The notes below the pieces were generated by a model. That model ran no database searches. It had not been told where the DNA came from and was given only the letters and a program-made list of their open reading frames with translations. Positions 56,092 through 64,000 of a stretch of DNA of 64,000 nucleotides are shown here, in pieces. Position 1 is the stretch's first letter, and each line of letters starts with the position of its first letter. Origin of the DNA: Lapillicoccus jejuensis (lineage in GTDB: Bacteria > Actinomycetota > Actinomycetes > Actinomycetales > Dermatophilaceae); the NCBI RefSeq assembly GCF_006715055.1, contig NZ_VFMN01000001.1, positions 1,364,001 through 1,428,000 of the forward strand. The letters run 5' to 3'. The position numbers and the translations under genes were made by a program.

Positions 56092-56757
56092 TCAGGTGAG
56101 CCGGCGGAACCCGTCGGTGGTGTCCGCGGGTCCGGGGGTGAACGGGTGGACGGCCTCGGTCCAACGGATCCCGGCGCGGTCGAGGGCCTCGGTGACCGCC
56201 TCGAGGACGTGCCCGGTGACGGACGCCCCCTGGGGCTCACCCATGACGACCTCGAACTCGACGACGCCGACGACCGTGGTGGGCGCGGTGGCCGGGCCGG
56301 GGCGGGCGGCGTACCGGGTGTCGCCGGTCCCGGAGTGGACCCACGCCTGGGTCTCGCCCTCGCGGGGGGCCACCGGGTCGACGACGGCGACGGTCGCGAC
56401 CGCCTCGGCGAGCAGCGACGCGAGCTCGCCCGGGCCGCCCTCGGCCGTGACGGTGCGCCCGATCGTCCGCAGCCGGCGGTCGGTGAGGGTCTGGGACAGC
56501 GAGTCGCCGGCGTCGCGGACCGCGCCGGCCGTGCCGCGGGCGACGTCCGCGGCGGTGCCCGCGGCCTGGCGGGCCGTGCCGGCGGCGGCCCGGGCCTGCT
56601 CGGCCGCGGTGCGGGCCTGCTCGCGCGCCGAGCGGGCGAGGTCCTGACGGTTCTCCTTGCGGCCGAGCCCGGCGAGCCCGCCCAGGGAGCGACGGACCGA
56701 CGGCATGAGCAGCAGGGCGAGCGCCAGCAGGAGCAGGACGGCGTAGACCTTGTACAC
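56092..56757 (-). CDS. Hypothetical membrane-anchored protein with Ala/Arg coiled-coil segment
   Basis: Taken from GTG 56757 (VYKVYAVLLLLALALLLMPS): an N-terminal membrane helix, then an Ala/Arg/Glu/Thr-rich helical segment of about 60 residues (AREQARTAAEQARAAAGTAR) with heptad-like spacing, then a compact domain of about 110 residues with VVGVVEFEVVMGEPQGASVT. I recognise no family. The frame is open further upstream to 56976, but that part lacks coding character. It is 37 bp upstream of the DUF4282 gene on the same strand. The 196-bp gap to the divergent amidase (56758-56953) contains CGACGTCCATC twice (56909, 56925). Confidence 0.65.
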   Translation of the reverse strand: MYKVYAVLLLLALALLLMPSVRRSLGGLAGLGRKENRQDLARSAREQARTAAEQARAAAGTARQAAGTAADVARGTAGAVRDAGDSLSQTLTDRRLRTIGRTVTAEGGPGELASLLAEAVATVAVVDPVAPREGETQAWVHSGTGDTRYAARPGPATAPTTVVGVVEFEVVMGEPQGASVTGHVLEAVTEALDRAGIRWTEAVHPFTPGPADTTDGFRRLT

Positions 56758-56953
56758 GGCGGGACCCTGCTTCTCGTCGACGAGCCGCTGGCTGGGGTGG
56801 ATGGGCGGCTGGGGTGCCACCAGGCTAGACGAGGGGGCTGTCACCACCCCCGAGGTGAACGAGTTCCGTGATGCGGTACGTGCGCGGTGGTGGTTGACTC
56901 CCCACGTTCGACGTCCATCCCGTACGACGTCCATCGCCCCTGGGGGTTGTCGC

Positions 56954-58942
56954 ATGACCCGATCCACCCGGCCCACCCCGGGCCGTCACCGGCGCCGCGC
57001 CCTCGCGCTCGCCGCCACCACCACCCTCGCCGGCTCCCTCGTCGGCGCGGTCGCCCTCGGCGCCACCCACGCCGACGCCGCGTCGACCAGCGCGTCGGCC
57101 GGCAGCACGGGCCCGACCGCCCGCGGCGCCGCCTTCGGTGCGGCCGCCCGCGAGTTCGGCGTCCCGCAGAGCGTCCTCGAGGCGGTGTCGTACAGCCAGA
57201 CGCGCTGGGAGGGCCACGCCGGCCAGCACAGCACCGACGGCGGCTACGGCCCGATGAACCTCGTCGACGGCACCCTCTTCGCCGACGACGCCGCCGAGGG
57301 CAAGGACGGCACCGACGGGTCCACCCCCGGTGCGGTCCCCGGCGGCGTCGACACCCTCGGCAAGGCGGCCGCCCTGCTCGGTCTCCCGCGCCAGACGCTG
57401 CGCACCTCCGACGTCGCCAACATCCGCGGCGGCGCCGCGCTGCTGGCGCAGGAGCAGCGCGCGCTCGGGTTGCCGACCGGCGTCTCGAGCGACCCCGGTG
57501 CGTGGTACGCCGCCGTGGCCCACGCCGGCAGCGCCACGACGGCCGACGACGCGAGGGAGTTCGCCGACGACACCTTCGCGCAGCTGCAGGCCGGCTCGGC
57601 GCGCACGACGACCGACGGCCAGACCCTGGCCATGGCCGCCACCCGCGTCACCCCGCAGACCGCGCAGCTCTCCAGGCTCGGGCTGAGGGCCGCGGCCAAG
57701 CGCGACCCGAACCTCGAGTGCCCGGCGGGCCTGCCCTGCGAGTGGGACCCGGCGCCGTACGAGCAGTACGGCCCGGGCGCGGGCGACTACGGGAACCACG
57801 ACCTCGCCCGCCGCGACGTCGGGTCACCGAAGATCACGACCATCGTCATCCACGACACCGAGGCCACGTGGGACACGACGCTGGGTCTCATCGCCGACCC
57901 GACGTACGTCTCCTGGCACTACTCGATCCGCTCCGAGGACGGCTACATCGCCCAGCACGTCCCGACGAAGGACGTCGCCTGGCACGCCGGCAACTGGTAC
58001 GTCAACATGCACTCCATCGGCATCGAGCACGAGGGGTTCGCACCGCAGGGGGCGACCTGGTTCACCGAGCCGATGTACCGCAAGTCGGCCAAGCTCGTCG
58101 CCTACCTCACGCAGAAGTACGGCATCCCGGTCGACCGCGCGCACATCATCGGTCACGACCAGGTGCCGGGGACGACGCCGTCGACCGTCGCCGGGATGCA
58201 CTGGGACCCGGGCCCCTACTGGGACTGGTCGCACTACTTCGACCTCATCGGCAAGCCGCTGAGCGACGTCGGCCCGAAGCCCAGCTCGCAGCTCGTGCGG
58301 ATCCTGCCCGGCTTCAACCGCAACCAGCAGCCGGTCACCGGGTGCGACACCTCCGGCTCCGGCAACCCGTGCGACCCCCAGGGGACGAACTTCGTCTCCC
58401 TGCGCCAGTCGCCGAGCGACGCCGCCCCGCTGGTCAAGGACCTCGGCCTGCACCCCGACGGCTCCGCGTCGACGACCGACGTCGCCGACATGGGCGCGCG
58501 CGCGGCCGCCGGCACCGACTACGCCGTCGCCGGTCGCCAGGGCGACTGGACCGCCATCTGGTACCTCGGTGACATCGCCTGGTTCAAGAACCCGGTCAAG
58601 CGCCCCACCGCGGTCCCGGTCACCGGCTCGTACGTCGTCCCGAAGGCGGGCAACGCGTCGGTCCCGGTCTACGGGCGCGCCTACCCGGAGGCGTCGGCGT
58701 ACCCCGCCGGCATCCTCGTGCAGACCGTGACGCCGCTGCAGTACACGATCAAGGCCGGCCAGCGGTACGCCCTGCTCGACGCCCACATCCCGACCGACTA
58801 CTACCGCGCGAGCACCTTCGCCGGCACCCCGCCGACGGACCACGTGGACGTCATGGGCCAGGACGTCTACTACGAGATCGACCTCGGTCACCGCGTCGCC
58901 TACGTGCGCGCCGCCGACGTCGACATCGTCCAGGCCAAGTGA
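56954..58942 (+). CDS. Secreted N-acetylmuramoyl-L-alanine amidase (PGRP/amidase_2)
   Basis: 662 residues from ATG 56954. Sec-type signal peptide (RHRRRALALAATTTLAGSLV, cleavage near THADAA). Residues about 50-240 are an uncharacterised helical, lysozyme-like-looking region (FGVPQSVLEAVSYSQTRWEG, GGYGPMNLVDGTLF). The amidase_2 domain is at about 290-430: ITTIVIHDTEATWDTTLGLI (zinc His), SWHYSIRSEDGYIAQHVPTK, NMHSIGIEHEGFA (catalytic Glu region) and HIIGHDQVPGTTPS with WDPGPYWDW (second His). C-terminal SH3-like repeats follow (NFVSLRQSPSDAAPLVKDL). It cleaves cell-wall peptides from glycan. A strong shared terminator follows. Confidence 0.9.
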   Translation: MTRSTRPTPGRHRRRALALAATTTLAGSLVGAVALGATHADAASTSASAGSTGPTARGAAFGAAAREFGVPQSVLEAVSYSQTRWEGHAGQHSTDGGYGPMNLVDGTLFADDAAEGKDGTDGSTPGAVPGGVDTLGKAAALLGLPRQTLRTSDVANIRGGAALLAQEQRALGLPTGVSSDPGAWYAAVAHAGSATTADDAREFADDTFAQLQAGSARTTTDGQTLAMAATRVTPQTAQLSRLGLRAAAKRDPNLECPAGLPCEWDPAPYEQYGPGAGDYGNHDLARRDVGSPKITTIVIHDTEATWDTTLGLIADPTYVSWHYSIRSEDGYIAQHVPTKDVAWHAGNWYVNMHSIGIEHEGFAPQGATWFTEPMYRKSAKLVAYLTQKYGIPVDRAHIIGHDQVPGTTPSTVAGMHWDPGPYWDWSHYFDLIGKPLSDVGPKPSSQLVRILPGFNRNQQPVTGCDTSGSGNPCDPQGTNFVSLRQSPSDAAPLVKDLGLHPDGSASTTDVADMGARAAAGTDYAVAGRQGDWTAIWYLGDIAWFKNPVKRPTAVPVTGSYVVPKAGNASVPVYGRAYPEASAYPAGILVQTVTPLQYTIKAGQRYALLDAHIPTDYYRASTFAGTPPTDHVDVMGQDVYYEIDLGHRVAYVRAADVDIVQAK

Positions 58943-58971
58943 GGCGCTAGCCCCACTACGGCTCACGTACG

Positions 58972-59004
58972 ACGCCCCTCCCACCGCTGCGGTGGGAGGG
59001 GCGT
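58972..59004. terminator. Bidirectional terminator hairpin between convergent genes
   Basis: ACGCCCCTCCCACCG (58972-58986), loop CTG, CGGTGGGAGGGGCGT (58990-59004): a perfect 15-bp stem with a 3-base loop, 30 bp after the amidase stop and 38 bp after the PBP stop on the other strand. Followed by TCGTCGT rather than a T-run, as is normal at this GC content. Confidence 0.9.
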
Positions 59005-59042
59005 TCGTCGTGCGGGTCGTGCTCGACGGCGGGGAGGGCGCG

Positions 59043-61124
59043 TCAGCCGCCGTACCGCTGGAGGAAGGCGGCGATGAGCGGGCCGGCGGTGCCGCTGCCG
59101 GACTGGCCGGTCTCGACGTAGGCCGCCACGGCGAGGTCGCCACGGGCGGCGACCATCCACGCGTGCGTCGGCAGCGGTGAACCGGTGCCGTACTCGGCGG
59201 TGCCGGTCTTGGCCAGGGTGACGCCGACGGGCGCGAGCACGCGCCCGCTGCCTTCGCTGACGACCGCGCCCATGAGGGTGCGCAGCGACGTCGCCTCGGC
59301 CGACGTCAGCGGCACCGCGGGCTTGGGGAACGAGGCGACCGCCGGGTTGTCGCGCACCAGCTGCGGTCGCACGGTCGTCCCCGTGACGACGCTCGCGACG
59401 ACGGTCGCCATGTCCATCGGCGCCACCTCGACCTGCGCCTGGCCGATCATCGACGCGGCGTGCGTCGTCCCGGTCCCGGTCGACGGTACCGAGCCGAGGA
59501 AGGCCGGGAAGCCGAGGTCGAGGTCGACGCCGATCCCGAGGCTGGCGGCGGCGTTCGCGAGGTCGGCTTGGCTCACCTTGGCCTGCTGCGAGATGAACGC
59601 GGTGTTGCACGAGTTGGCGAACGCCACCCGCAGCTGGATGTCCCCGACCTTGTCCGCGGGGTAGTCGTCGTAGTTCTTGAAGCTGCGCCCGTCGACGGTG
59701 ACCGTCGGGGTGCACGGCACGACGGTGTCGGGGGTGTAGCCCTTGCGCAGCAGGGCGAGCGCCGTGACGATCTTGAACGTCGAGCCCGGCGCGGACCGTC
59801 CCGTCGTCGCCAGCGAGCCCTGCGCCGCGGGGCCGTTCGCGGCGGCGACGATCTCGCCGGTCGACGGGCGGACGACGACCAGCGACGTCGGGGTCGAGGT
59901 CTGCGAGGCCAGGACCTCCTCGGCCGCGACCTGCGCGCCGACGTCGAGCGTCACCTGCAGCGGCGTGCCGTCCGAGGCGTCGCGGCTGAACAGCTCGCGC
60001 GACACCGTCTGCCCGGAGGCGTCGGTGCCGGCCGCGGTGACGGTGAGCCCGGTGGTCCCGCGCAGCCGGGCGTCGTACCGCGCCTCGAGGCCGGAGAGGC
60101 CGGCGACGTCCCCGGCCTTGAGCGTCCCGCCCGACTTCTGCACCATCTCGGCCGTCGCGTCGCCGACCGTGCCCAGCAGCGACTTCGCGAAGGTGGGGGT
60201 CGGACCGAGCACCTCGTTCCCCGGGACCGCGGCGCCACCGGGGACCGCCTGCACCTGGGCGACCTTCTGGGCCAACGGGTCCGACGTGCGCACGACGAGA
60301 CCGACGACGAACTGCTTGGCCCCCGCGGAGGCGACCTTCTTGGCGTACGACGCCGCGTCGATCCCCAGCAGCGCGGCCAGCTTCGCCGCCGAGGCGGACG
60401 CGGTCGCCGCGTCGACCTTGCCCTTGTCGAGGCCCAGCTGGAAGACGGGCCGGGAGGTCATGAGCGGGGTGTTCCCGGCCCCGACGATGTCGGCGCGCTT
60501 GCCCTGGGTCGTGCGGACCTGGAGCTTCTCGCCCGAGGTGAGGTCGGGCGCGAGCAGCGCCGGGGACCACACCGCGTGCCAGGCCATCGACCCGTTCTGC
60601 TCGTCGTGGCGCACGAGCGGGACCTGCACGGTGTAGGTCCAGGGGCCCGTCGCGTTCGCGCCCGTCGTGCTCGTGCCGCTCGGGGTCGCGCTGGTCGTCG
60701 CAGGGGTGGTCGCAGGGGTGGTCGCTTCGGTGGTCGCGCTCGAGGTGGGGCTCGAGGTCGCCGTACCGGAGGCCGTCGAGGCCCCCGCCAGCGGCCAGCT
60801 CCACGTGAGCGTCGCCGTCGCCTTCTTCTCGTTCGTCGCGTCCTTGGCCACCGAGGTGACCGTGACGCTGCGGGCGGCGGTGGCGAGGTCGCCGAGCAGG
60901 CCCTTGGTCGACGCCGTGGCGTCGGCCCCGGTGGCCCCGTCGAGGGGGACGCTGTCGAGGGTGCCGCTCGTCAGGCCCTTGGCCAGGGCGGCGGCGACGC
61001 CGTCGGGCGCCGGCGGCGGGGGCGGGGAGGTGCAGGCGGCCACGCCGCCCGTCAGCGCGCCGAGAGCGATCGCCGCCACCCACGCGCGTGTCCGACGTGC
61101 CCGAACCTGTCCCTGCCTGGCCAT
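59043..61124 (-). CDS. Penicillin-binding lipoprotein transpeptidase (class B PBP, MecA_N-type)
   Basis: 693 residues from ATG 61124. Lipobox VAACTS with Cys at 31. An N-terminal NTF2-like MecA_N domain (about 40-200, with a Thr/Ser-rich insert of ATTPATTPATTSATPS type at about 115-135), a dimer domain, then the transpeptidase: GRSAPGSTFKIVTAL (SxxK near 447), FANSCNTAFISQQ (SxN near 505) and LAKTGTAEYG (KTG near 637). All three active-site motifs are intact. It cross-links peptidoglycan outside the membrane and resembles actinobacterial PBPA/PbpB2a-like lipoproteins. It faces the PGRP amidase across a shared terminator. Confidence 0.93.
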   Translation of the reverse strand: MARQGQVRARRTRAWVAAIALGALTGGVAACTSPPPPPAPDGVAAALAKGLTSGTLDSVPLDGATGADATASTKGLLGDLATAARSVTVTSVAKDATNEKKATATLTWSWPLAGASTASGTATSSPTSSATTEATTPATTPATTSATPSGTSTTGANATGPWTYTVQVPLVRHDEQNGSMAWHAVWSPALLAPDLTSGEKLQVRTTQGKRADIVGAGNTPLMTSRPVFQLGLDKGKVDAATASASAAKLAALLGIDAASYAKKVASAGAKQFVVGLVVRTSDPLAQKVAQVQAVPGGAAVPGNEVLGPTPTFAKSLLGTVGDATAEMVQKSGGTLKAGDVAGLSGLEARYDARLRGTTGLTVTAAGTDASGQTVSRELFSRDASDGTPLQVTLDVGAQVAAEEVLASQTSTPTSLVVVRPSTGEIVAAANGPAAQGSLATTGRSAPGSTFKIVTALALLRKGYTPDTVVPCTPTVTVDGRSFKNYDDYPADKVGDIQLRVAFANSCNTAFISQQAKVSQADLANAAASLGIGVDLDLGFPAFLGSVPSTGTGTTHAASMIGQAQVEVAPMDMATVVASVVTGTTVRPQLVRDNPAVASFPKPAVPLTSAEATSLRTLMGAVVSEGSGRVLAPVGVTLAKTGTAEYGTGSPLPTHAWMVAARGDLAVAAYVETGQSGSGTAGPLIAAFLQRYGG

Positions 61125-61228
61125 GGCGCCGATCCTCGCACGCGTCCCTCAGAGCCCCCTCACGCTCCCGCGGCGCGCGAGGTCACGGTTCGGTGGTGGG
61201 GTGCGTCGCCGCGGGTAAGGCTTGCTGC

Positions 61229-62491
61229 ATGACCGACTCCACTTCTCCCCAGACCCCCGAGCGGGTCGTCGTCGTCGGCGGCGGCCTGGCCGGCGCCCGC
61301 ACCGCCGAGACCCTGCGCGACGCCGGGTACGACGGCTCCATCACCCTCTTCGCCGCCGAGAACCACCTGCCCTACGACCGGCCGCCGCTGTCCAAGGGCT
61401 TCCTCCAGGGCGAGACCCCGCGCGAGGAGACCGTGCTCCACCCGCAGGAGTGGTACGACGAGAAGAAGATCGACCTCAAGCTCGGCACCGCCGTGACCGC
61501 CGTCGAGGCCCACGACAAGCAGGTCCGCGCGACCGACGGCTCCAGCACGCCGTACGACGTCCTCGTCCTCGCCACCGGGTCCTCCCCGCGCCGCCTCGAC
61601 CTGCCCGGCGCCGACCTCGGCGGAGTCGTCGTCCTGCGCACGGTCGACGACGCGCAGGCGCTGCGCGACTCCTTCGAGGAGGGCAGGCGGCTCGTCGTCA
61701 TCGGCGGCGGGTGGATCGGGCTCGAGGTCGCCGCGTCCGCGCGCCAGGCGGGCGTCGAGGTCACCGTCCTCGAGAACGCCGCCCAGCCGCTCGTCGGCGT
61801 CGTCGGCGAGGAGATCGGGGCGTTCTTCGCCGCGCTGCACCGCGACCACGGCGTCGACGTGCGCACCGGCGTCGAGGTCGAGTCCATCGAGGCGGCCGAG
61901 GGCTCCCACAAGGCCGGGTCGGTCAGGCTGAAGGACGGGACCTCGGTCGCCGCCGACCTCGTGCTGCTCGGCGTGGGCGCCACTCCGAACGTCGACGTCG
62001 CGCGCGGCGCCGGCCTCCAGATCGGCGAGAGCGGCGGCGTCCTCGTCGACGCGCAGGGCCGCAGCAGCGACGCCTCGATCTTCGCCGTCGGCGACATCGC
62101 CGAGGCGGAGACGCCGGCGCTCGGCGACGGCGAGCGCGTGCGCACCGAGCACTGGGCGACGGCCAACGACCGACCGGAGGCGACGGCCGCCGCCATCGTC
62201 GGGAAGGACGACGCCTTCGACAAGCTGCCGTTCTTCTACTCCGACCAGTACGACCTGGGGCTGGAGTACAGCGGGCACGGCTCGAAGGACGACGAGGTCG
62301 TCGTGCGCGGGTCGCTCGAGAAGGGCGAGTTCGTGGCGTTCTGGCTCGACAAGACGGGCCGGGTGCGCGCCGGGATGAACGTCAACGTCTGGGACGTGCA
62401 GGACGACATCCAGAAGGTCATCGCCTCCGGCAAGGCCGTCGACAAGGCCGAGCTCGCCGACGAGGAGACGGAGATCGGGTCGCTCGCCTGA
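61229..62491 (+). CDS. FAD-dependent ferredoxin/rubredoxin-reductase-like oxidoreductase
   Basis: 420 residues from ATG 61229. Two Rossmann domains: RVVVVGGGLAGARTAETLRD (FAD) and RLVVIGGGWIGLEVAASARQ (NAD(P)H), the BenC/BphA4/CamA layout, with ENHLPYDRPPLSKGFLQ (YxRPxLSK) and VLVLATGSSPRRLDLPG, and a late FAD Asp in IFAVGDIAEAE. The C-terminal reductase domain (about 330-400) is ordinary. It passes electrons from NADH to a ferredoxin or rubredoxin for an oxygenase or P450. No partner ferredoxin is adjacent. Cytoplasmic. Confidence 0.9.
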   Translation: MTDSTSPQTPERVVVVGGGLAGARTAETLRDAGYDGSITLFAAENHLPYDRPPLSKGFLQGETPREETVLHPQEWYDEKKIDLKLGTAVTAVEAHDKQVRATDGSSTPYDVLVLATGSSPRRLDLPGADLGGVVVLRTVDDAQALRDSFEEGRRLVVIGGGWIGLEVAASARQAGVEVTVLENAAQPLVGVVGEEIGAFFAALHRDHGVDVRTGVEVESIEAAEGSHKAGSVRLKDGTSVAADLVLLGVGATPNVDVARGAGLQIGESGGVLVDAQGRSSDASIFAVGDIAEAETPALGDGERVRTEHWATANDRPEATAAAIVGKDDAFDKLPFFYSDQYDLGLEYSGHGSKDDEVVVRGSLEKGEFVAFWLDKTGRVRAGMNVNVWDVQDDIQKVIASGKAVDKAELADEETEIGSLA

Positions 62492-62514
62492 GCCGCCTTC
62501 CCGAGAGCCCGGGC

Positions 62515-62573
62515 TGTCGGGTCACGTGTCGTCGATCCGGTAGATAGTTCCGTGATCAAACCGTGACCCGACA
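62515..62573. promoter_or_regulatory. 12-bp inverted repeat with CCGTGA direct repeats
   Basis: TGTCGGGTCACG (62515-62526) pairs perfectly with CGTGACCCGACA (62562-62573), 35 bases apart, in the 190-bp gap before the lipoprotein gene. CCGTGA also occurs twice in direct orientation (62550 and 62561, period 11), spaced like sites of OmpR-type response regulators. The region is AT-richer than its surroundings (TAGATAGTTCC). Either an operator array or a stem-loop terminating the reductase gene; the direct repeats favour an operator. Confidence 0.55.
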
Positions 62574-62681
62574 ACCGGCAACTTCGCCCCGCCCGCGAGC
62601 GACCTGTTGTCGACCGGATCGAGGAGGGGACGTCCCTCCTGGACGGGGGGCCGACCACAGGTCGGGGAGCAGGGGTTCGTC

Positions 62682-63530
62682 ATGGTCGGCAAGGGTGCGG
62701 GGATCGTCGGGCGCGAGGGTGTGCGGCGGGGCGTGACCGGTAGCGGGTGGGCGCGTCTCGCGGCGGCCCTCGCCCTCGGGGTCGTCGGGGTGGGGGCCGT
62801 GGGCGGGCTGTCGGCCTGCTCCTCGAGTGCCTCGGCGAAGCCCGCGGCGCAGAGCACCCCGCTCACGTCCGCCATCACGTCGTCGGCCACCACCTCGGCC
62901 ACCACCTCGGCCACCACCACCGCGTCGGCCACCTCGGCGACCTCGTCGGCCACCGCGAAGGCCACGACGACCACCGCGAAGGCGACCGCCCCGGCGACGG
63001 TCGTCCCCACGCGGAGCGCCAGCACGTCGTCCCGGCCGGCCACGCTCGACCCCGCGCTCGTCGGCCAGTGGAACGTCCACGACGCGTCGCTGACCATCCA
63101 CGCCGACGGCACCGGCACGATGTCCGCGCACGGCTGCACCGCGGGGCCGGGCGGGCAGCAGGTCTGCGACCTGCTCAGCACGGTCCGGGTGACGCCGATG
63201 GGGTCGGGGGCGCGCCTGACGGTGACCGGAACCCGGGCGTACCTCAGCACCGGGACCCCCGGGCAGACCGCCCAGCTCGTGCCGGTGCCGAGCTGGGTCG
63301 ACGCGAGCGGGCTGTACGCCGCGGTGGGTGACTACTCCGTCCTCGAGCCCTTCACGGCGGCGACCTGGCCCTACGCCACGCCGCTCACCTCGTCGGACCA
63401 GCGGGCGGTCTACAGCTGGCGCTCGGCCCACCGCGGTGGCTCGCTCGGCGACCCGAAGAACGTCCTGGCCCGCCAGTGCCACGAGGGTCTGCCGGTGAGC
63501 GCGCAGGTCCGCACCTACTGCGGCGGCTGA
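62682..63530 (+). CDS. Lipoprotein with Ala/Thr/Ser-rich linker, unknown function
   Basis: 282 residues from ATG 62682 (GGGGAGCAGGGG upstream). Long signal peptide ending GGLSACSSS, a lipobox, so anchored outside the membrane. A 75-residue linker of Ala, Thr, Ser and Lys follows. The folded domain (about residues 125-282) has ALVGQWNVHDASLTIHADGT, three Cys pairs (HGCTAG, QQVCDLL, RQCHEG, RTYC) and LTVTGTRAYLSTGTPG. I recognise no family. The gap upstream carries the inverted repeat described above. Confidence 0.8.
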   Translation: MVGKGAGIVGREGVRRGVTGSGWARLAAALALGVVGVGAVGGLSACSSSASAKPAAQSTPLTSAITSSATTSATTSATTTASATSATSSATAKATTTTAKATAPATVVPTRSASTSSRPATLDPALVGQWNVHDASLTIHADGTGTMSAHGCTAGPGGQQVCDLLSTVRVTPMGSGARLTVTGTRAYLSTGTPGQTAQLVPVPSWVDASGLYAAVGDYSVLEPFTAATWPYATPLTSSDQRAVYSWRSAHRGGSLGDPKNVLARQCHEGLPVSAQVRTYCGG

Positions 63531-63546
63531 CTCCTCGCTGGTGGGC

Positions 63547-64000
63547 TCAGCCGCGGCGGGCGACGGCGCGCCCGATCCGGGTCAGCGCCTCGTCGAGCAG
63601 CGGCGCGGTCGTCGCGTAGTTGAGCCGCGCGAAGCGGTGCGCCGGGGCCCCGAAGGGCACGCCGTCGTTGAGCGCGACCCGGGCCTCGCGCAGCAGCCAG
63701 GCGGCCGGCTCCTCGTCGAGCCCCAACCCGGTGAGGTCGAGCCAGGCCAGGTACGTCGCCTCGTTGGTCCGGTGCTCCACCCCGGGCCACGAGGCGACGG
63801 CCTCGGCGACCAGCAGCCGGTTCGCGTCGAGCCGCTCGCGCACCTGGGCCATCCACGGCCCGCCGTCCTCGTAGGCGGCGACGTTCGCGGCGATCCCCAG
63901 CGTGCCGACGCCGATGAGCTTCTCGTGCGGCAACCGGGAGAATGCTTCCTGGTCATCGTCGTTGCTCGTCACGAGCTGGGCGCAGGTCAGACCGGGCACG
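63547..64000 (-). CDS. MalY/PatB-family cystathionine beta-lyase/aminotransferase, C-terminal part
   Basis: The 151 codons in the window run off the right edge, which cuts the gene at its N-terminal side; there is no true start here. LTCAQLVTSNDDDQEAF, GVGTLGIAANVAAYEDGGPW and a C-terminal YLAWLDLTGLGLDEEPAAWL, RVALNDGVPFGAPAHRFARL, NYAT are the C-terminal domain of fold-type I PLP enzymes of the MalY/PatB group (RLNYATT with substrate-binding Arg). These act as C-S lyases on cystathionine or as regulators. The PLP lysine would lie just beyond the edge. Cytoplasmic. Confidence 0.85.
   Translation of the reverse strand, partial: VPGLTCAQLVTSNDDDQEAFSRLPHEKLIGVGTLGIAANVAAYEDGGPWMAQVRERLDANRLLVAEAVASWPGVEHRTNEATYLAWLDLTGLGLDEEPAAWLLREARVALNDGVPFGAPAHRFARLNYATTAPLLDEALTRIGRAVARRG

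Noticed and set aside
56758-56953. Possible c-di-AMP (ydaO) riboswitch upstream of the cell-wall amidase
   Set aside because: Such riboswitches often precede actinobacterial wall hydrolases, but I found neither the conserved paired core nor a terminator; only a GGGGG/CCCCC stem and a CGACGTCCATC direct repeat.
1-64000. tRNA, rRNA and other structured RNA genes
   Set aside because: I looked for cloverleaf-like segments with GTTCGAATC-type T-loops and for conserved rRNA words on both strands and found none.

Overview
The window is about 73% GC with dense, mostly short operons, many GTG starts, 4-bp ATGA/GTGA gene overlaps, Tat signals, a DUF222/13E12 HNH protein, DUF3626 and a F420-type nitroreductase family protein. 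This points to a high-GC actinobacterium, probably of the Intrasporangiaceae or a close micrococcal family. It reads as chromosome: no phage, plasmid, rRNA or tRNA gene and no CRISPR array were seen. No gene-free stretch exceeds 300 bases; the longest are 40892-41133, 56758-56953, 62492-62681 and 34046-34227.

Layout. 1-5.0 kb: a truncated GDSL hydrolase, a reductase-like protein, DUF3626, an alpha/beta hydrolase, then a nucleotidyltransferase/HEPN pair (HEPN frame broken) sitting between the hydrolase and a second, truncated copy of that hydrolase's 3' end. 5-12 kb: an EamA exporter and MarR regulator sharing two identical palindromes, membrane proteins, an APC permease, a hydroxyacid-oxoacid transhydrogenase-like enzyme, and a VapBC pair. 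12-25 kb: an orphan sugar-type ABC ATPase, a photolyase-like protein with swapped domain order and four cysteines, ArsR/SRPBCC, a flavin monooxygenase, PhoD, TetR/reductase and a DUF222 HNH protein. 25-34 kb: a beta-propeller/amidohydrolase fusion, 2H phosphoesterase, NYN protein, and the most unusual locus of the window, an ABC exporter, two 26-residue peptides ending in (RS)6R, and a Ser/Thr kinase. 34-40 kb: a four-gene operon of ATP-grasp/alpha-E, transglutaminase and two metallopeptidases. 40-47 kb: a GntR-controlled hydantoinase A/B plus N-carbamoylsarcosine-amidase-like operon. 47-54 kb: TspO, a classical photolyase operon, a DUF4232 lipoprotein and a sodium:solute symporter. 54-64 kb: TetR/nitroreductase pair, DUF4282, a PGRP amidase facing a lipoprotein transpeptidase across a strong terminator, a ferredoxin-reductase-like enzyme, a lipoprotein and a truncated PatB-type lyase.

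Working together. Divergent regulator/target pairs are common (MarR-EamA, ArsR-SRPBCC, TetR-reductase, TetR-nitroreductase, GntR-hydantoinase) and each has a visible inverted repeat at the promoter. The hydantoinase operon could take N-methylhydantoin through N-carbamoylsarcosine to sarcosine. The RS-peptide locus could make, phosphorylate and export small arginine/serine peptides; this is inference from layout.

A genome-wide habit is visible here: perfect or near-perfect tandem repeats of 12-15 bp, usually a whole number of codons, at gene ends and often including the stop codon.
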